Shown: piece after piece, positions 38,882-50,940 of the stretch
Position numbering within the stretch: position 1 is the first letter of the stretch
How the letters are laid out: the number at the start of each line of letters is the position of its first letter
Origin: Dryas octopetala
Taxonomy: Eukaryota > Streptophyta > Magnoliopsida > Rosales > Rosaceae
Length of the DNA stretch: 64,000 nucleotides
Reading direction: 5' to 3'
Assembly: GCA_963921425.1 (NCBI GenBank)
Contig: OY992840.1
Location: forward strand, 19,136,621-19,200,620
The notes under the pieces: generated by a model
What the model was told of the DNA's origin: nothing
The model's input: the letters and a program-made list of their open reading frames with translations, nothing else
Databases searched by the model: none
Made by a program: the position numbers and the translations under genes

Positions 38882-40530
38882 ACTGTGATGCTTTGAATCA
38901 CAGAGGCCTGTTCCCCTGCACAATATGTCGTGTAGGGGAGCAAATTAATTAAGGTCGTTTGTACAAAAAGAGGGGAAAGAAAAGGAGAAGAGATTTAAGA
39001 AAACACTACTAGTTAGTAGATTAACTTGTAGTTGGAAATCAATTTAACAAGTTAACAAGAAATATAGTGTGAATTAAAATCTAACTATATATCCTTGTTG
39101 GTAGCATGTTTCCATTTTTTGGTCTGAGAAATGGGGGGGAAAGAAGCTCGATCGGGATTATAGGATTACTATACAAGCATACTATTACTATATATATAGT
39201 TAATTGTAAGAATATTCAAATTTTTGGAGTAGCTGTATTATATATTCTAATAAAGTTATATATAAATAGATGGCATCCACGGTGCTTTTTCGAAGCTAGC
39301 TCTAAACTGATGGACTGACAACCACTCAATATATGTAGTACTGAAAAATTCAGACTAGCTTTATACAATATCGAATATATATGTATATATATAAGATACG
39401 ACCATACGAGAGACGGTAAACAAAGTTTTGGGAGTGGGATAGAAAGTACAACACTTTTAAAGAGGAATTATTACTCCAAAGTCTAATTACAAACTTTTCA
39501 ATCCATCAAATGGAGCAAGATGATGCCCACAAAATATAGTTTAATTACCAGTGTTGGCCGGGCAATGAATGATCGAGTGCATGTGAGTGCACTGCAAATA
39601 TATCATACATTAATATTGTTCTTAACTTAACTATCTAAATCCACTATAACCGATAGGATCATGGTCAATGAAATCTCCAAGTATGGGGTTTTAATCTCAA
39701 GAGGCTCGATGCTATAAGGGTTTTGCAAGGCTTAATTATGGGGCAATGATATGAAAAAGCTTCAAGCTATATATCCATATATGTACACCTTACATATATA
39801 TAAAAGGATGTCTATTAAGATCAAGTTCAAATATTCCAATAGTGGGCAATCATATATATATGGCTCCGAGTGATGAGTCGTACTAATTGTACCTAATTAA
39901 TGAGTTATCTAGCCTTCATGAAGGGCCGAGAATCAATTTTAGATAGGAATAAAAATAGTGCGTGCAAATACATTTATATAGTTCCAACAACAAAAAATTG
40001 GGATCTTTAAACCTTAAGCGACTGGATATTATTCAATCGATCGATTAACTTAAAAAGAACAAAAACGAGCCTATTTTCGTAAGAAAAAAAATTGACAGCA
40101 AAGATTTATTTTGGAAATAAAAAATTAACCTGCGAACTAGCTAATTTAAGGATCCACATCATGCACCACTAACAGTTATATTTTTCTGTTATAAGTCATA
40201 TATTGCAATCCTGGCAAAAAAAGAGTCAGATATTGCAATTTTTTTTTTCTTTTTCTGAACTTTATTTCCGGCCACATGAGGTGCATTGGTACTAATAAGA
40301 CTCATTCGGGTCACAAGCAGCAGATAACCCTAAAAGATATATAACAAGAAATTATATATATTTTGCATTAGGATTAATATACATGCAGGCAACATATATA
40401 TATAGGACGACACATACAATAGTACTTGAGCATATATTATATATATATATATATGATTACTTTTTTAAATGCAGCTCCCGTAATGATGGATTGAGCACAG
40501 AATTGAAATGCATGCATATGTATTAGCTAG
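38882..40530. other. Spacer between HAK gene and RGF peptide gene
   Basis: AT-rich with several short TATA runs. A micro poly(A) insertion lies at 40194-40239. No coding region is supported. Confidence 0.5.
40194..40239 (+). mobile_element. Micro poly(A) insertion with 16-bp direct repeats
   Basis: AGTCATATATTGCAAT (40194-40209) and AGTCAGATATTGCAAT (40224-40239) match at 15 of 16. The 14-bp insert is CCTGGC, 7 A, G. Confidence 0.7.
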
Positions 40531-40912
40531 CTAGTTATGAATTGGGGTCTTCTTTCTAGCTGGGGTGTAATCCATGACCGGTACTGAGTCGTCCAAGTCT
40601 TCTCCACTCATATTGTGATCTTGTTTTGTTTTGAATGAGTTTCTATTGATGGTACTGTCCACTTCATCTTGAACAAGACTTGCACCTTTGTTGTCGACCT
40701 TGATAACTCGTGCTGTACGTACGTGTGACAAGAAGAAGAAAAAAGAATATTAATTTTAAATAATGGGTATTAGCTAGGAAGTTTTATAAAGTAGTATAAT
40801 TAAATAATTAAATAGGTTTACCATCAGCTACGAGGACTGAGATGATGAAGAATAGCATGAGCATAAATGCAATTAGCAGGGGAATGCGCTTGTTGAGACC
40901 CAAAGTCGACAT
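40531..40912 (-). CDS. RGF/GOLVEN/CLEL secreted peptide precursor
   Basis: Precursor of a tyrosine-sulfated root meristem growth factor-type signal sensed by RGFR/RGI receptor kinases. Exons: 40912-40822 and 40712-40531, with donor GATG|GTAAAC and acceptor TACAG|CACGAG. The product is 90 aa. Residues 1-30 (MSTLGLNKRIPLLIAFMLML then FFIISVLVAD) are a classic signal peptide. The middle is polar and acidic (residues about 31-75). The last 13 residues, DYTPARKKTPIHN (78-90), match the family pattern DY...P.HN with the sulfation motif Asp-Tyr, C-terminal His-Asn and a hydroxylatable Pro. The basic RKK inside is like several GLV members. The exact orthologue is not assigned. A TATA-like stretch lies at 41026-41039. 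A plain ORF call that starts at MSHVRTARV misses the signal peptide exon. Confidence 0.9.
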
Positions 40913-41025
40913 TAACTGCAACTGCCAATCCAGATCCAAATTGAAATTTCAAGTGTAATATTAATTGTGGGCAATATGTTAATTTCTCCACTAATGATGA
41001 TCTTTTGGCTAGCAAGAGCTTTCTC

Positions 41026-41026
41026 T

Positions 41027-41058
<32 letters not shown>
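41026..41058. repeat. Compound (TA)n(TG)n microsatellite at RGF promoter
   Basis: TA units (41026-41039) run into about nine TG units. On the minus strand the TA part sits where the RGF TATA box would be. Confidence 0.9.
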
Positions 41059-42011
41059 ATTCGAATTCATGATATGTTATGTTATGTGTCGATCGAATAA
41101 AATGCGTGACATATGGGCCGGCAAATGGAGAGTAAGTAGTGCACGTAGCCATAACCAAAGCCAGAAGTTATATTTGAGAATATTGCATATATATAATATG
41201 GTCATGAATTCAAATCAATCAACTTCAGTCTGCATCTCAAGCAGTTGCAGTTGTACTGAATTACTGATCGGTTAGAACGAAGAACAGGCCACAAATAGGA
41301 AACTCCTGTTCTCCTACATCTTTCTGTTTTTGGTGGCTACATGCCTAGCTAACTAGCTAAATATATATTAATTAATGGAAAAGATTAGACATGCATGCAT
41401 GGATATATATATAATACTTGGAAAGACCTCTTCACAAGCTTAATTAATTACTAGATAGCTAGTTTACCTACTAATTAATTAATTAGGAGAGCATATATAT
41501 ATACATCTTGAAGCTCAAACTCAAAGCATGCCACATGCAGATATTTGCCAAGGTTCCCGGCCCCCATATATATATATATGGACTATGGAGTATTGCTATA
41601 GTATATAGATATATAGCTAGCTAACTATTGTAATTAATTATTAGAGGAGGGCGATGAGCCAGCGTGCATATATATAGATATGAAGGTAGTTGGAATATAT
41701 ATATGGAATAATGGATCAATTAATACAAGACATGAGTCATACGTTTGTAGCTATTGGATTCCTTACATGCATGGAACTATCAACTATTATATATATATAT
41801 ATGTGCAAGCAGATCGATGTGATCGAGTGGCCATTACATGCATGGAGCACTACTGTTCGAATTTCTGAAATTTAGAATTAAGCCATATTGGAGACCATGC
41901 ATGTCAACCTCGAAAATAACAATTATTGAAAGGCAAAAAATACGTGGTTTCGAATTAATAGAGATGAGTAAAGGGTGAGACTGTGGGAGCAATGACCCAC
42001 TAGTCAAGTTC

Positions 42012-42063
42012 AACCTTTAGGTTGATGTTGACCAAAAAAAACAAATTAACCTTTAGGTTGATG
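42012..42063 (+). mobile_element. Micro poly(A) insertion with perfect 16-bp TSD
   Basis: The repeat AACCTTTAGGTTGATG occurs at 42012-42027 and 42048-42063. The 20-bp insert reads TTGACC, 8 A, CAAATT. Confidence 0.75.
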
Positions 42064-42268
42064 AGTTAGCACATGGTCCATCACGTGAAGTCGTCAAGTA
42101 TGCTTAATTAACATGCACTCCCCCTCCCCCTCCCCCGTGAATACTGGGTTCCAAACTCCTAAGACTAGTAGACTACTACGGCCTATGAAATGAAAGCTGC
42201 CACATCCATCCATCTTCACATGCATACATGGCAAATGGCAATATATATGCAAAGTCTATAATCATTTA

Positions 42269-42289
42269 ATATATATATATATATATATA
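42269..42289. repeat. AT microsatellite
   Basis: About ten AT units. Confidence 0.95.
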
Positions 42290-42663
42290 CAATAATTTTC
42301 TAGCTAGCGTGCACTCATAACTTATATCTTCATAAATAAGCATTAGAGAAAAATTATATATATATATATAAATCCTCTTAGTTGATTGGTCTTTTTATTT
42401 TTATTATAAGAGGGTTCAACATTTTAAGTTATAGTCTTATATTTTAAAATATAGAATCATTATTCGAGTCATGATTTAATTAATTAATTAGTCGAATATG
42501 GAATATCTAATAATTCTTAATTAAATATCAACTCTATGTTGTGAATTACGTACATTCGAACGCTAGGTGCTTTTAAGCCTTCTTATAAAGACTTGTAACT
42601 GAACCTTACCTCTCTTACTGAGAGAACTGACAAAAAAATATTGGATATTTGAATATTATAAAA

Positions 42664-43814
42664 CCAAAGTCTTAAATTTCGTTGAAAATTTCGTTTTTTT
42701 AGGGTGCCGAAATTGAAACACATGTTTCATAATTTTTCGGGAAGATTTCGCCGAAAATTCTTATCGAAATTATCGAAATTTTCTATTTTCTCCAACTTCA
42801 GAAATTCACCAAAAATAGCTCGAGACTCGAAATAATTCACCGAAAAATTCTATGGACTCGTATTGATGAGTACTAATTTCCTATAACTTCAAAATAGTCA
42901 AATTTCTTTCAAAAAAATTATGAAAAATTCTACTCTTATAATTTAATTCTGAAAAAAATAATAATCGCCAAATTCGTGAATTTTTCATTTTCTAAAATTC
43001 ATTTCCACACAACTAAGTTCTATAACCACAACCAAAGGTCTAAGTTAATTAAAATAAATTTAAAGACATTTCTAATTCCTTTAAACAAATTTGAAAATTT
43101 TAAGTAACAAAATTACCATAATCCAAAATTTGGGTTGTTACACTTAGTGAAGACAAAGCTTGGCTAGGTGAGAGGCATGGGAAAAAAAGAAAGAAAGATT
43201 AAAAAATAAAAGACTGAAGAGAGAGGCACGAGGAAAAAAAGGAGGGGGGAGGTTTGGAGCCTTTGGGCAATTAGAAAGAAAAAAAAAAGTTTGAGATTTC
43301 GTTTAGTTATTTTAAACCTTAAACTTTAATACATTTCTATATAAAAAATAATTAAAAGTATCCTAAAGGGCTTAAAACCTAATATCTTAAAGAATATAGA
43401 GTATATAGGGTTTAATGTATAGATTATAGAGTATAAAGAGTATAAAGAGTATTAGGGTATATAGAATATATAGAGTATTAGGGTTTGGATTTTAGTGTAT
43501 AATTAAAGTATACACTGTAAAGAATATACTAATTTTATTTATTCATTATACTAATTTTATTTAACAGTATTTGCTTCAGCGCGCATTATATTCACCTTAT
43601 ATCACATGAAACCTATTATATAATTTGATTTTTTCAAAGCTTTTTTATCAATTTAGTAGATAATATGTTAAATAAACATATGGTAAAATTTTATTTAAAA
43701 TTTTCATATTTTGATAGTAATTTCCGTCATTTTCGTCTAATTTCTGTCAAAATTTAAAAAATTTCATTAAAATTTTCATCAAAATTTTTTCGAAACCCGA
43801 AATTGTATTCTTTG
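42664..43814. mobile_element. 1.1-kb non-autonomous element, copy B
   Basis: Nearly collinear with 13516-14610 in the same orientation, including the shared blocks GGGTTGTTACACTTAGTGAAG-like (43133 region), CCTAAAGGGCTTAAAACCTA and CAGCGCGCATTATATTCACC. The ends CCAAAG/CTTTG are more decayed than in copy A, and a short indel pattern makes it slightly longer. No clear target duplication. No ORF. Confidence 0.75.
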
Positions 43815-44146
43815 TATAGAACATATCTATTAATAAAGCAAAATTTCAATCTATTAATTTAGATTTATTTCTCAAATATATTTATATATGTTCATCAATA
43901 AAAAAAAAGTCAATTATGAATGTCTTATCAGTATACATGCTGCAACAAGGATAAACCTTGTATGAGGCTTGCCCCATTGGGACATCTCTCACATGAGGTG
44001 GAATCCCAACCAGATGCCCCAACGGGCAAGCCGCACCGAAGACTCACTCGCTGCAACAAAGCTTCCAAACATTATCCGTACAAACCCACATGTCTTTGTT
44101 GGTTTAATTTTGGCATTATCTGTTCGACGAGACTGTTACTGTTGCA

Positions 44147-44192
44147 GACAAGATTACCATTTCTTTTTTGGCCACTGACAAGATTACCATTT
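44147..44192 (-). mobile_element. Micro poly(A) insertion with perfect 16-bp TSD
   Basis: The repeat GACAAGATTACCATTT occurs at 44147-44162 and 44177-44192. The 14-bp insert reads AGTGGCC, 6 A, G on the minus strand. This is one of the cleanest examples. Confidence 0.8.
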
Positions 44193-44261
44193 ACATACCC
44201 TATACATGCATATGGCCCGCCGGCAGAGACCACAGGCACATGCCCTACATATATGGCCGGT

Positions 44262-44313
44262 AAAAGTATCTCAATTTTTTTCTTTTTTTTTTGTTCTGAA
44301 AAGCATCTCAATT
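44262..44313 (-). mobile_element. Micro poly(A) insertion with 15-bp direct repeats
   Basis: AAAAGTATCTCAATT (44262-44276) and AAAAGCATCTCAATT (44299-44313) match at 14 of 15. The insert reads CAGAAC followed by A-rich sequence on the minus strand. Confidence 0.65.
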
Positions 44314-45993
44314 AATTCGATTTCCATGTGATCGATATGATCATCAACGTATTAACATATAGTAATAATTAGTACTAGCGTTTAATATTAATATCATAAA
44401 CGAAATCACTCACATTATTCCATAATTAAGATCATGAATATTTGTGCTTGCACCAACATAGACGATAGGCAGGGGATATCAAAACTCAATATCCCAAATC
44501 CCCTTCCCTCTTTGTTGGTGATTCCACAATTCATATTATCAATTCCTTTTTTTGGAAAGTTTTTCTCCAAAATAATGCTAAAAAAATCATCTTTTGGAGA
44601 AATGTTTTGTATAACCAATACATCGTTAAATGATATAACAAATTTAACGTGTCATAATATGAGTGGATGTTATTAATATTATATTTTACTAATATAAATA
44701 TACTATCTAATAATATCCTTACACGTTGAATTGGTTACACCTAATAATTTTTTTATTTTTTGATACCACAAGATGAGACATTGAGACCTACTTGTATTTA
44801 CAAGAGTCTTACCTTTATTAGAGATATATACATAATATGATCTTCCTAAAATTTTTTTTTTCTCCAACTTGATTATAAGAATGTGGACGTCTGGGAACTT
44901 TGAGGTTTGAAACGACTTGGAACTCAACAAACATGGGCTTATGAATTGTGGCAGAGACCCAGAACCTATATCGCGCTATGGTGCACTAACTGGTCACATG
45001 CTCACATGTGGGTTTGGTTTGCGGCAGTGTTGGGCTTTAAGCCATTAACAGGCCATATCAGTATATACTATTGGGCTCATCTGTCAGCTGCGCCCAGGCC
45101 CAGCATACTGCCTCGACCGACCTCCTCCCTTTTAGAATAATATTATATTATATATGGTCCTGGAAATAAAAGCATTGGAGTTTGGAGTTTGGTGGGTCAA
45201 GATATGTCTGCGTACGTACATACATAATCTATGAATCTATGATAGGATATATTACACACTGAATAGTCATTTTCGTATGAGTGGCATCAACAGTAGTGGA
45301 AACATTCTCTTCCTCAAATTTATAATGTGACCAAACATTGATAAAAGAAACTAGTCCTTGCGTGAACAGTTAGGAATTTGGATGTATTGCTTAAAAAAGT
45401 GAGGGATTTGAGTGATTGACTAGTAAAAGAGGAAAGATAGAGATCGACACAGCTAGCAAACTGAGATACAATTAATTGTAACTGAGTGAATAGGATCAGG
45501 AGGCATTGTACAGTACGTGCTAAGTCTATTAATAAATATATAATTAACAAGCAGGTGGTGCAGGTCCCCATTGCTCGAGAAACCCCTTTGATATGTTGCT
45601 TTCTTGCATGTAAAAAGGCAAAAAAGAGAGAGGGAGACAGCGAAACGGCCAAACCCAGTAACCCACTTCCCCATTCACTTATATTAGTGTTCTGACTACC
45701 GCAGATGGTACCATTCATTCATTCAAATATATGCAGAGCATGCAGGCATGAGTAGTCATTCCATTGGTGAACTCCAAAAATGGGAGCATCAGTACTATTC
45801 CATCCCATGTGGTATACACCTAGCTAATAAGTATAGTAGTACTGGTAAGAGCTTTTATATATATGTCATATGTGAGCAAAAATGGTATAAAAGTAGTGAT
45901 ATATGCACGTTGCTTATTTATTTAGCACAAGTACTTGCTTTAATTTAGGTAGCTAGGTAGCTAGTCCATCTGTTGGAATTGAAGATAATATAT

Positions 45994-47149
45994 ATGGAGG
46001 GTTGCATGATCAATTCTCCTAGTAAGGAGAAAGAAAACCATGAAGCAATTTATGAAGAAATTGATGATGAGATCCTGATCAAAAGGAGAATCTCTAGTCA
46101 TCCTTTATATGGGCTGTTGCTTCAAACTCACATGGAATGTTTGAAGGTCTCTCGATCTCTATCTACATCTCTCTCTCTCCTCTGTCTGCGTTTTATACAT
46201 ACCTATATATATATATATATTAATTGACATATTGCATGCAGCAAAGGTTAGGGTATAGTATATGGTATATGCGCAAGATCATGATCATCATGATAATCTT
46301 CTAGCTAAGCTAGCTAAGACATCATCATTAATATTAAATGCATACAAGGCCGGTTTCTGTCTGGAACCCCATGCCATTTATATAATTAGCTTTTTTCTGG
46401 TTGCTACAATTAATGAATTTGCTTAATTTATATTTACCTAACTAGTTGGCATACATCAATCTGTATATGTATATATATGTGATCTACATATAAAATAAGG
46501 CTGCATATCCTCCTGCATATATAAGGAATTTTATTTTTTATTGATTATTTATATCCTCCTCCTCCTCCTTCTTCAAATTTTTTCTGTAGGTTGGTGGCAC
46601 TGGTGACCTAGAGGAAAATGAAAACAGAGATATGAAGCAGATGCTTGACTCTAAACCCGGTTTAGGCGTGCTTGGACAATCAGACCTCGATCGCTTCATG
46701 GTAATTATAATCGATCCCCATTCTGGTCTATATATTGTTCACATTAATTCGTTTCTAACCCAACATCTTTATCTCTGATCAATCATCATTATTGTTTCAG
46801 ATATCATGCATGTGTTTGTATGTGCAGGAAGCATATTGCTTGGCACTTGGGAAGCTGAAAGAAGCAATGGAGGAGCCTCAGGAAAAGTCCATGGCTTTCA
46901 TAAATAACATGCAGTTGCAACTCCAGGAGCTAACAAGGTCAAGGTCCCATCTACCTGATCAACCTCCCACTGGTCAGTCTTTTCACCCACTCAAAACTTT
47001 ATCATTCGAAATTTTAAAACACTCATCCATGAACATGTTTCATTTCTATATATGCTTTTAAAGTACCAGAGTCTCAACAAGCTTCAATTAATGTGAAAAA
47101 TGTATTTCACAATAATTATATCCCCTACAACATAGGTGGTGAAAGCTAG
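45994..47149 (+). CDS. KNATM: KNATM, homeodomain-less KNOX (MEINOX only) protein
   Basis: Class M KNOX protein that pairs with BELL and other KNOX proteins to tune leaf polarity and organ shape without binding DNA itself. Exons: 45994-46146, 46590-46700, 46828-46972, 47136-47149. The product is 140 aa, the expected KNATM size. The KNOX1 part is EIDDEILIKRRISSHPLYGL then LLQTHMECLKVGGTGDLEEN. The KNOX2 part is SDLDRFMEAYCLALGKLKEA then MEEPQEKSMAFINNMQLQLQ. The protein then ends DQPPTGGES with no ELK or homeodomain. The last exon carries only four codons and a stop. The start at 45994 (MEGCMINSPS) is the first ATG in frame. A second Met lies four residues on. Confidence 0.92.
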
Positions 47150-47914
47150 CTAGCTAGAGATGGCGTGTGACAGAAGGGCCACGGGATGAAGGATGCAGAG
47201 TTTAAATGCTTTCAAGGAAGATGAAATTAATTTGCAGATACTTATGGTTTTTGCCACCAATGATGCACAACATGAATTAATTTAATGGACTTTTAAACAT
47301 GTAAGTTTGCTCCTAATTTATTAATTATGACTATCCAAATTAAAACGTCATTGTGCGCGCCTAGCTCAGATCTGCTAGCTGTCATGTTCGTTATATACTC
47401 TTCGATGCTTTCTTTTAAAAGCACCAACCAAGTCTTTATTGAAAGCCCTGCAAGGCTGCAACCTGTTTTTCTCAATCTTGATAATTGATGGAATCCGATA
47501 TTTCCAGGAAAAGAAAAAAATAACAAATAGAACCACACTAGCTTTTTGATATGACAACATAAAATCTATCTATTTCACAGCATTTTACCAAAAAATGGCA
47601 CAACCAGACTCGGCAGAGAGCATCTTAGATCTCTCGTATATATTGGCAGCAAAATAATGGAACAAATAAAGTGACATTCTTCTTCATACAGGATTAGATT
47701 TAATTAGATTGATTGGAAAGTATATGAGGAAGTTATTACATCATCAACTGATGAGATGTTCATACAGTGCAGCTCATTTCTCAAATTAAAAAAAAAATAA
47801 AAAAAAAAATTGGGCCAAACTCTAAATTAACCAGAAAAGAGATGAACATCCCATTTATTTTCAGTCATGCACACAAGAGTGAAGGCTTTGAATATATGCA
47901 TGGTTGTATAGTTT
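47150..47914. other. Convergent 3' spacer between KNATM and PYD1
   Basis: The 3' untranslated regions of two converging genes. Poly(A) runs near 47787-47808 are flanked by weakly similar sequence. Nothing else is seen. Confidence 0.5.
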
Positions 47915-50900
47915 TCAATTAGAAACCATGCTTTCAGTTTCCTGGACGAAGCCATCGCCCGTCCAATCTTTGTCAGATTGTAAGCCATTTTTTACTGCTT
48001 TCCTTTGTTTTATTGCTTCTTGCTGCCTTCGTACTAAATCCGTGTGAGTTGTGAAATATTCCAAAGAAACCCTTGAAAGTCATTGAAAAGAGAAAGAAAA
48101 TATGAGTATAATTCATCTTTTACCAGAATTTTAAAATTCTGTTTAGATTTAATATTCATTCTTAAAACAAGTGCATACCCTCTGAAATCCTCTATAGATG
48201 AGAAATTGTGCAGTTTCATAAAATCCTTCAGCTCAGAACAAAGTTTCTTCACAACTCCATATCCATGCATCATAACCCCAGTACAGACCTGCAAATAAAG
48301 CCCAATGATTCCATCTGCTCGGTATAACAAAACTAAAACTACATTGAAAAAGAAAAATAAAAACTCCAGTTTCGGAAAAAAAGATAAAAATAAAATGAAA
48401 TCATTAAATAACTTCACCCAAAAAGAGAGTCTCAAGCTGAAAGACTACTGTGCAATATAGAGATTACAGAATTTGAAGCTTGGCAGAACGTACATAATAT
48501 TTCATCAGCTAGTTTATAGAGAATATCAAGAGTATATTCCTGAATTTTATGTGTTATACAGTACATCTAATATTAAGCCTATGAGATAAGAAACAATAAC
48601 TATTGTGAGAGTTCGAAAAAAGTTTTTGTACTTCTGAAGAGCTTTCCAATCACTGCCACCAGTCTTGTACTCTCAACTGTTTAGAACTGGTCTACCACTT
48701 ACCAGGCATGTAGCTTAAGTAATATGTGCACAACGATAAATAAGGTGTATTGAACAAGTCATTAGGTACTTCCTAAATCCTAGGGTAAATTATCAATATA
48801 AGGGAAAGAAAAATATGAAAAGCACAAATGTTATCTCCAAGCCAACAATGATAGCTATGAAATACAAAAAGAATACATTCCAGAATAACCCTAAAAGAAG
48901 AAAATCATAATATCAAAACATTTCTAAGCCAATTATATCATTTCAATAGCAGGTAACACAATTTAATATGAAGTCAAATTGAGAGAGCCCTTCATCCATT
49001 CTATAGTGCCCTTTTAATGTCCAAAGAGTCTGCCATTCCATGTATTTATAGCAATTATAGCATTTTAATATACAGAAACTATAAGAGCTGGTTTTCCAAC
49101 CTACCTGAACAGTATTTGCTCCAAGAAGAATAAATTCAGCAGCATCGCCACCTGTCTCGACACCCCCAATACCAGAAAGTGAGAGATCCTTATCACCAAA
49201 TTCTGATTTCATCATTTTTGCAATACTCATCACTTTTGCAAGTGCAATTGGATGAACTGCCTTGGAAGAATAGCCCCCAGGAGTTGAGTATCTGACAAAA
49301 AATTTAAGCATATATATATATAAGTACTCCTGAGATGAATGACAAGTCAAACCAAACAATATGTATTACTATTTTTGGCATGCATACCCCTCCACACAAG
49401 GCTCAGGCCGTAAGGTATCCAGATTGATTCCCATTACACTCATGATTGTATTAATAGCTGCCACCCCCTCACATCCTTGGCTCAGAGCCACTCTAGCTGG
49501 CTACAAACAAAAGGACCGTTGATATGAGCAAGATTACAGTAAAAAAACTTACTGTCCATGATAGTGATGAACATCTTGTGTCATTTAGATCTGTTCACTT
49601 CTTTTGATTGTTCTCAACAAGAACACAAGAGTCAACACATCTTAAAGTAATGCAAAAGAAGGAGATCGATCAAAGCAAGCTGACCTGTGTGATATCAGTA
49701 ATGTTAGGAGTCATCTTTGCCCAAACAGGAACTGTAGCTTTGGCATTAATCCATCCACTGACTTCTTCCAAAAGTGCACAGTCCTGCCCAACTGCAGCAC
49801 CCATCTTGCGCTCTGGCATACCATGAGGGCAAGAGAAATTGACTTCAATTGCATCCTAAAGAAAGATGTCAGAGATGTTAGATGACAAATGCTCCAAGCC
49901 CACGGAATGAAATTTATATTAGAAACTTAGGTAATTACTATATCTTACAACTCCTGTTTGCTCGACACGATCAATAAGTTCCTCCCAGGCAGCTTTCTCA
50001 TATTCCTCCATAATTGAAGCAATGAGAATCCTATCTGGATATTCTTCTTTTAATTGCTTGAATTCCTTCAACATAGTTTCAAGAGGTCGATCGCTTATTA
50101 GTTCTATGTTCTCCCACCCAATAATTTGCCCTTTGGCTGAGCCATTTTGTACCCGTAGTCGAGCATATCGAGGAGTAACATTTTTTACTTTTGCTGCGTC
50201 TAATGACACCTATCAAAACAGAAGTTAAGATTAAATGCAAAGCTTGCAATGTGAATAGAAAATTGGGGCCTGCAATAAGCTTCCACATGGTTGAACAGAA
50301 AATTGGCTTTGCCTGTGACATGAGTTTGACTAAATTAGCCGCCAAAATCAATAAATTTCAAGATTTTAACGCCCTGATAGATCTGCTAACAGGCTAATTG
50401 CATCTCTGTACAACATTATATCAATTAATTTAAGCCTCTTAGGTAGAATGGCATCAATTACATAAAATCAAATATATCAAACAGATACAAGTTTCATGTT
50501 TCACTTCTTTAGAGCACCCAATATCTCTCTGCTAAATATCATTCTAGATTTTCTTTTTCTTTTGTTTTTTCAGAAGAATTTCTCAGTAACCAAATAGATG
50601 AATAATTAAGCTGACAATTTGTCATTCAAACTCAGGATCGAAACAGAAGAATAAAGAGAGCAAGACTTACAGTTTTTGCAATCACGGCACCCCAGCCTTC
50701 ATCAAAGGCCCTCTTCATGACCGTATAGTTAGTACCAGGTGGACCCGACCCAATAACAAACGGGTTGGGCATGTGCAACCCATTGACAGTAACACTAAGA
50801 TCAGGCTCTGCCTTGGTCTCAGAGGCAAACACCCTGAACCCAACTCTGCTAGACCGAGCAAAACCCAACTGAGGGCGAGTCCTGGAAAATTCAGCAACTG

Positions 50901-50940
50901 GATTCTTGCCTCTGATCTGAGTTAAACTGAGAGACGCCAT
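47915..50940 (-). CDS. PYD1: Chloroplast dihydropyrimidine dehydrogenase (NADP+), PYD1
   Basis: First, rate-limiting step of uracil and thymine catabolism in plastids (NADPH-dependent reduction). The product is 422 aa from 7 exons: 50940-50671, 50209-49949, 49855-49685, 49500-49388, 49291-49105, 48288-48179, 48071-47915. Residues 1 to about 43 (MASLSLTQIRGKNPVAEFSR...) are a transit peptide. The rest is an FMN-binding TIM barrel: FVIGSGPPGTNYTVMKRAFD, GWGAVIAKTVSLDAAKVKNV, EVNFSCPHGMPERKMGAAVG, VWAKMTPNITDI, GGYSSKAVHPIALAKVMSIA and GIGGVETGGDAAEFILLGAN. It ends DWTGDGFVQETESMVSN. The start MASL is the first ATG: the open frame goes further upstream but without an ATG. The catalytic-loop position held by Cys in mammalian DPD appears to be Val199, with Cys203 close by. 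Confidence 0.95.

Larger units (their letters stand above)
40913..45993. other. Long gene-poor spacer upstream of KNATM
   Basis: Holds the RGF promoter, TA/TG microsatellites, the second 1.1-kb repeat copy and three micro poly(A) insertions. A slightly GC-richer stretch near 43.95-44.1 kb has an ACAAGG/CCTTGT hairpin but no recognisable gene. The KNATM promoter lies at the right end. Confidence 0.5.

Noticed and set aside
43920..44315. 131-aa plus-strand ORF near the second 1.1-kb repeat
   Set aside because: Low-complexity tail (poly-Phe from a T run), two micro-insertions inside it, and no recognisable motif. It is a chance frame.
45320..45718. 132-aa minus-strand ORF with hydrophobic stretches
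   Set aside because: Hydrophobicity follows T-rich composition. No family match and no promoter or splice context.
47775..47830. A-run with CTCAAATTA / CTCTAAATTA flanks
   Set aside because: The flanking repeats are short and imperfect, and the tag lies on the wrong side of the A run for the micro-insertion layout.
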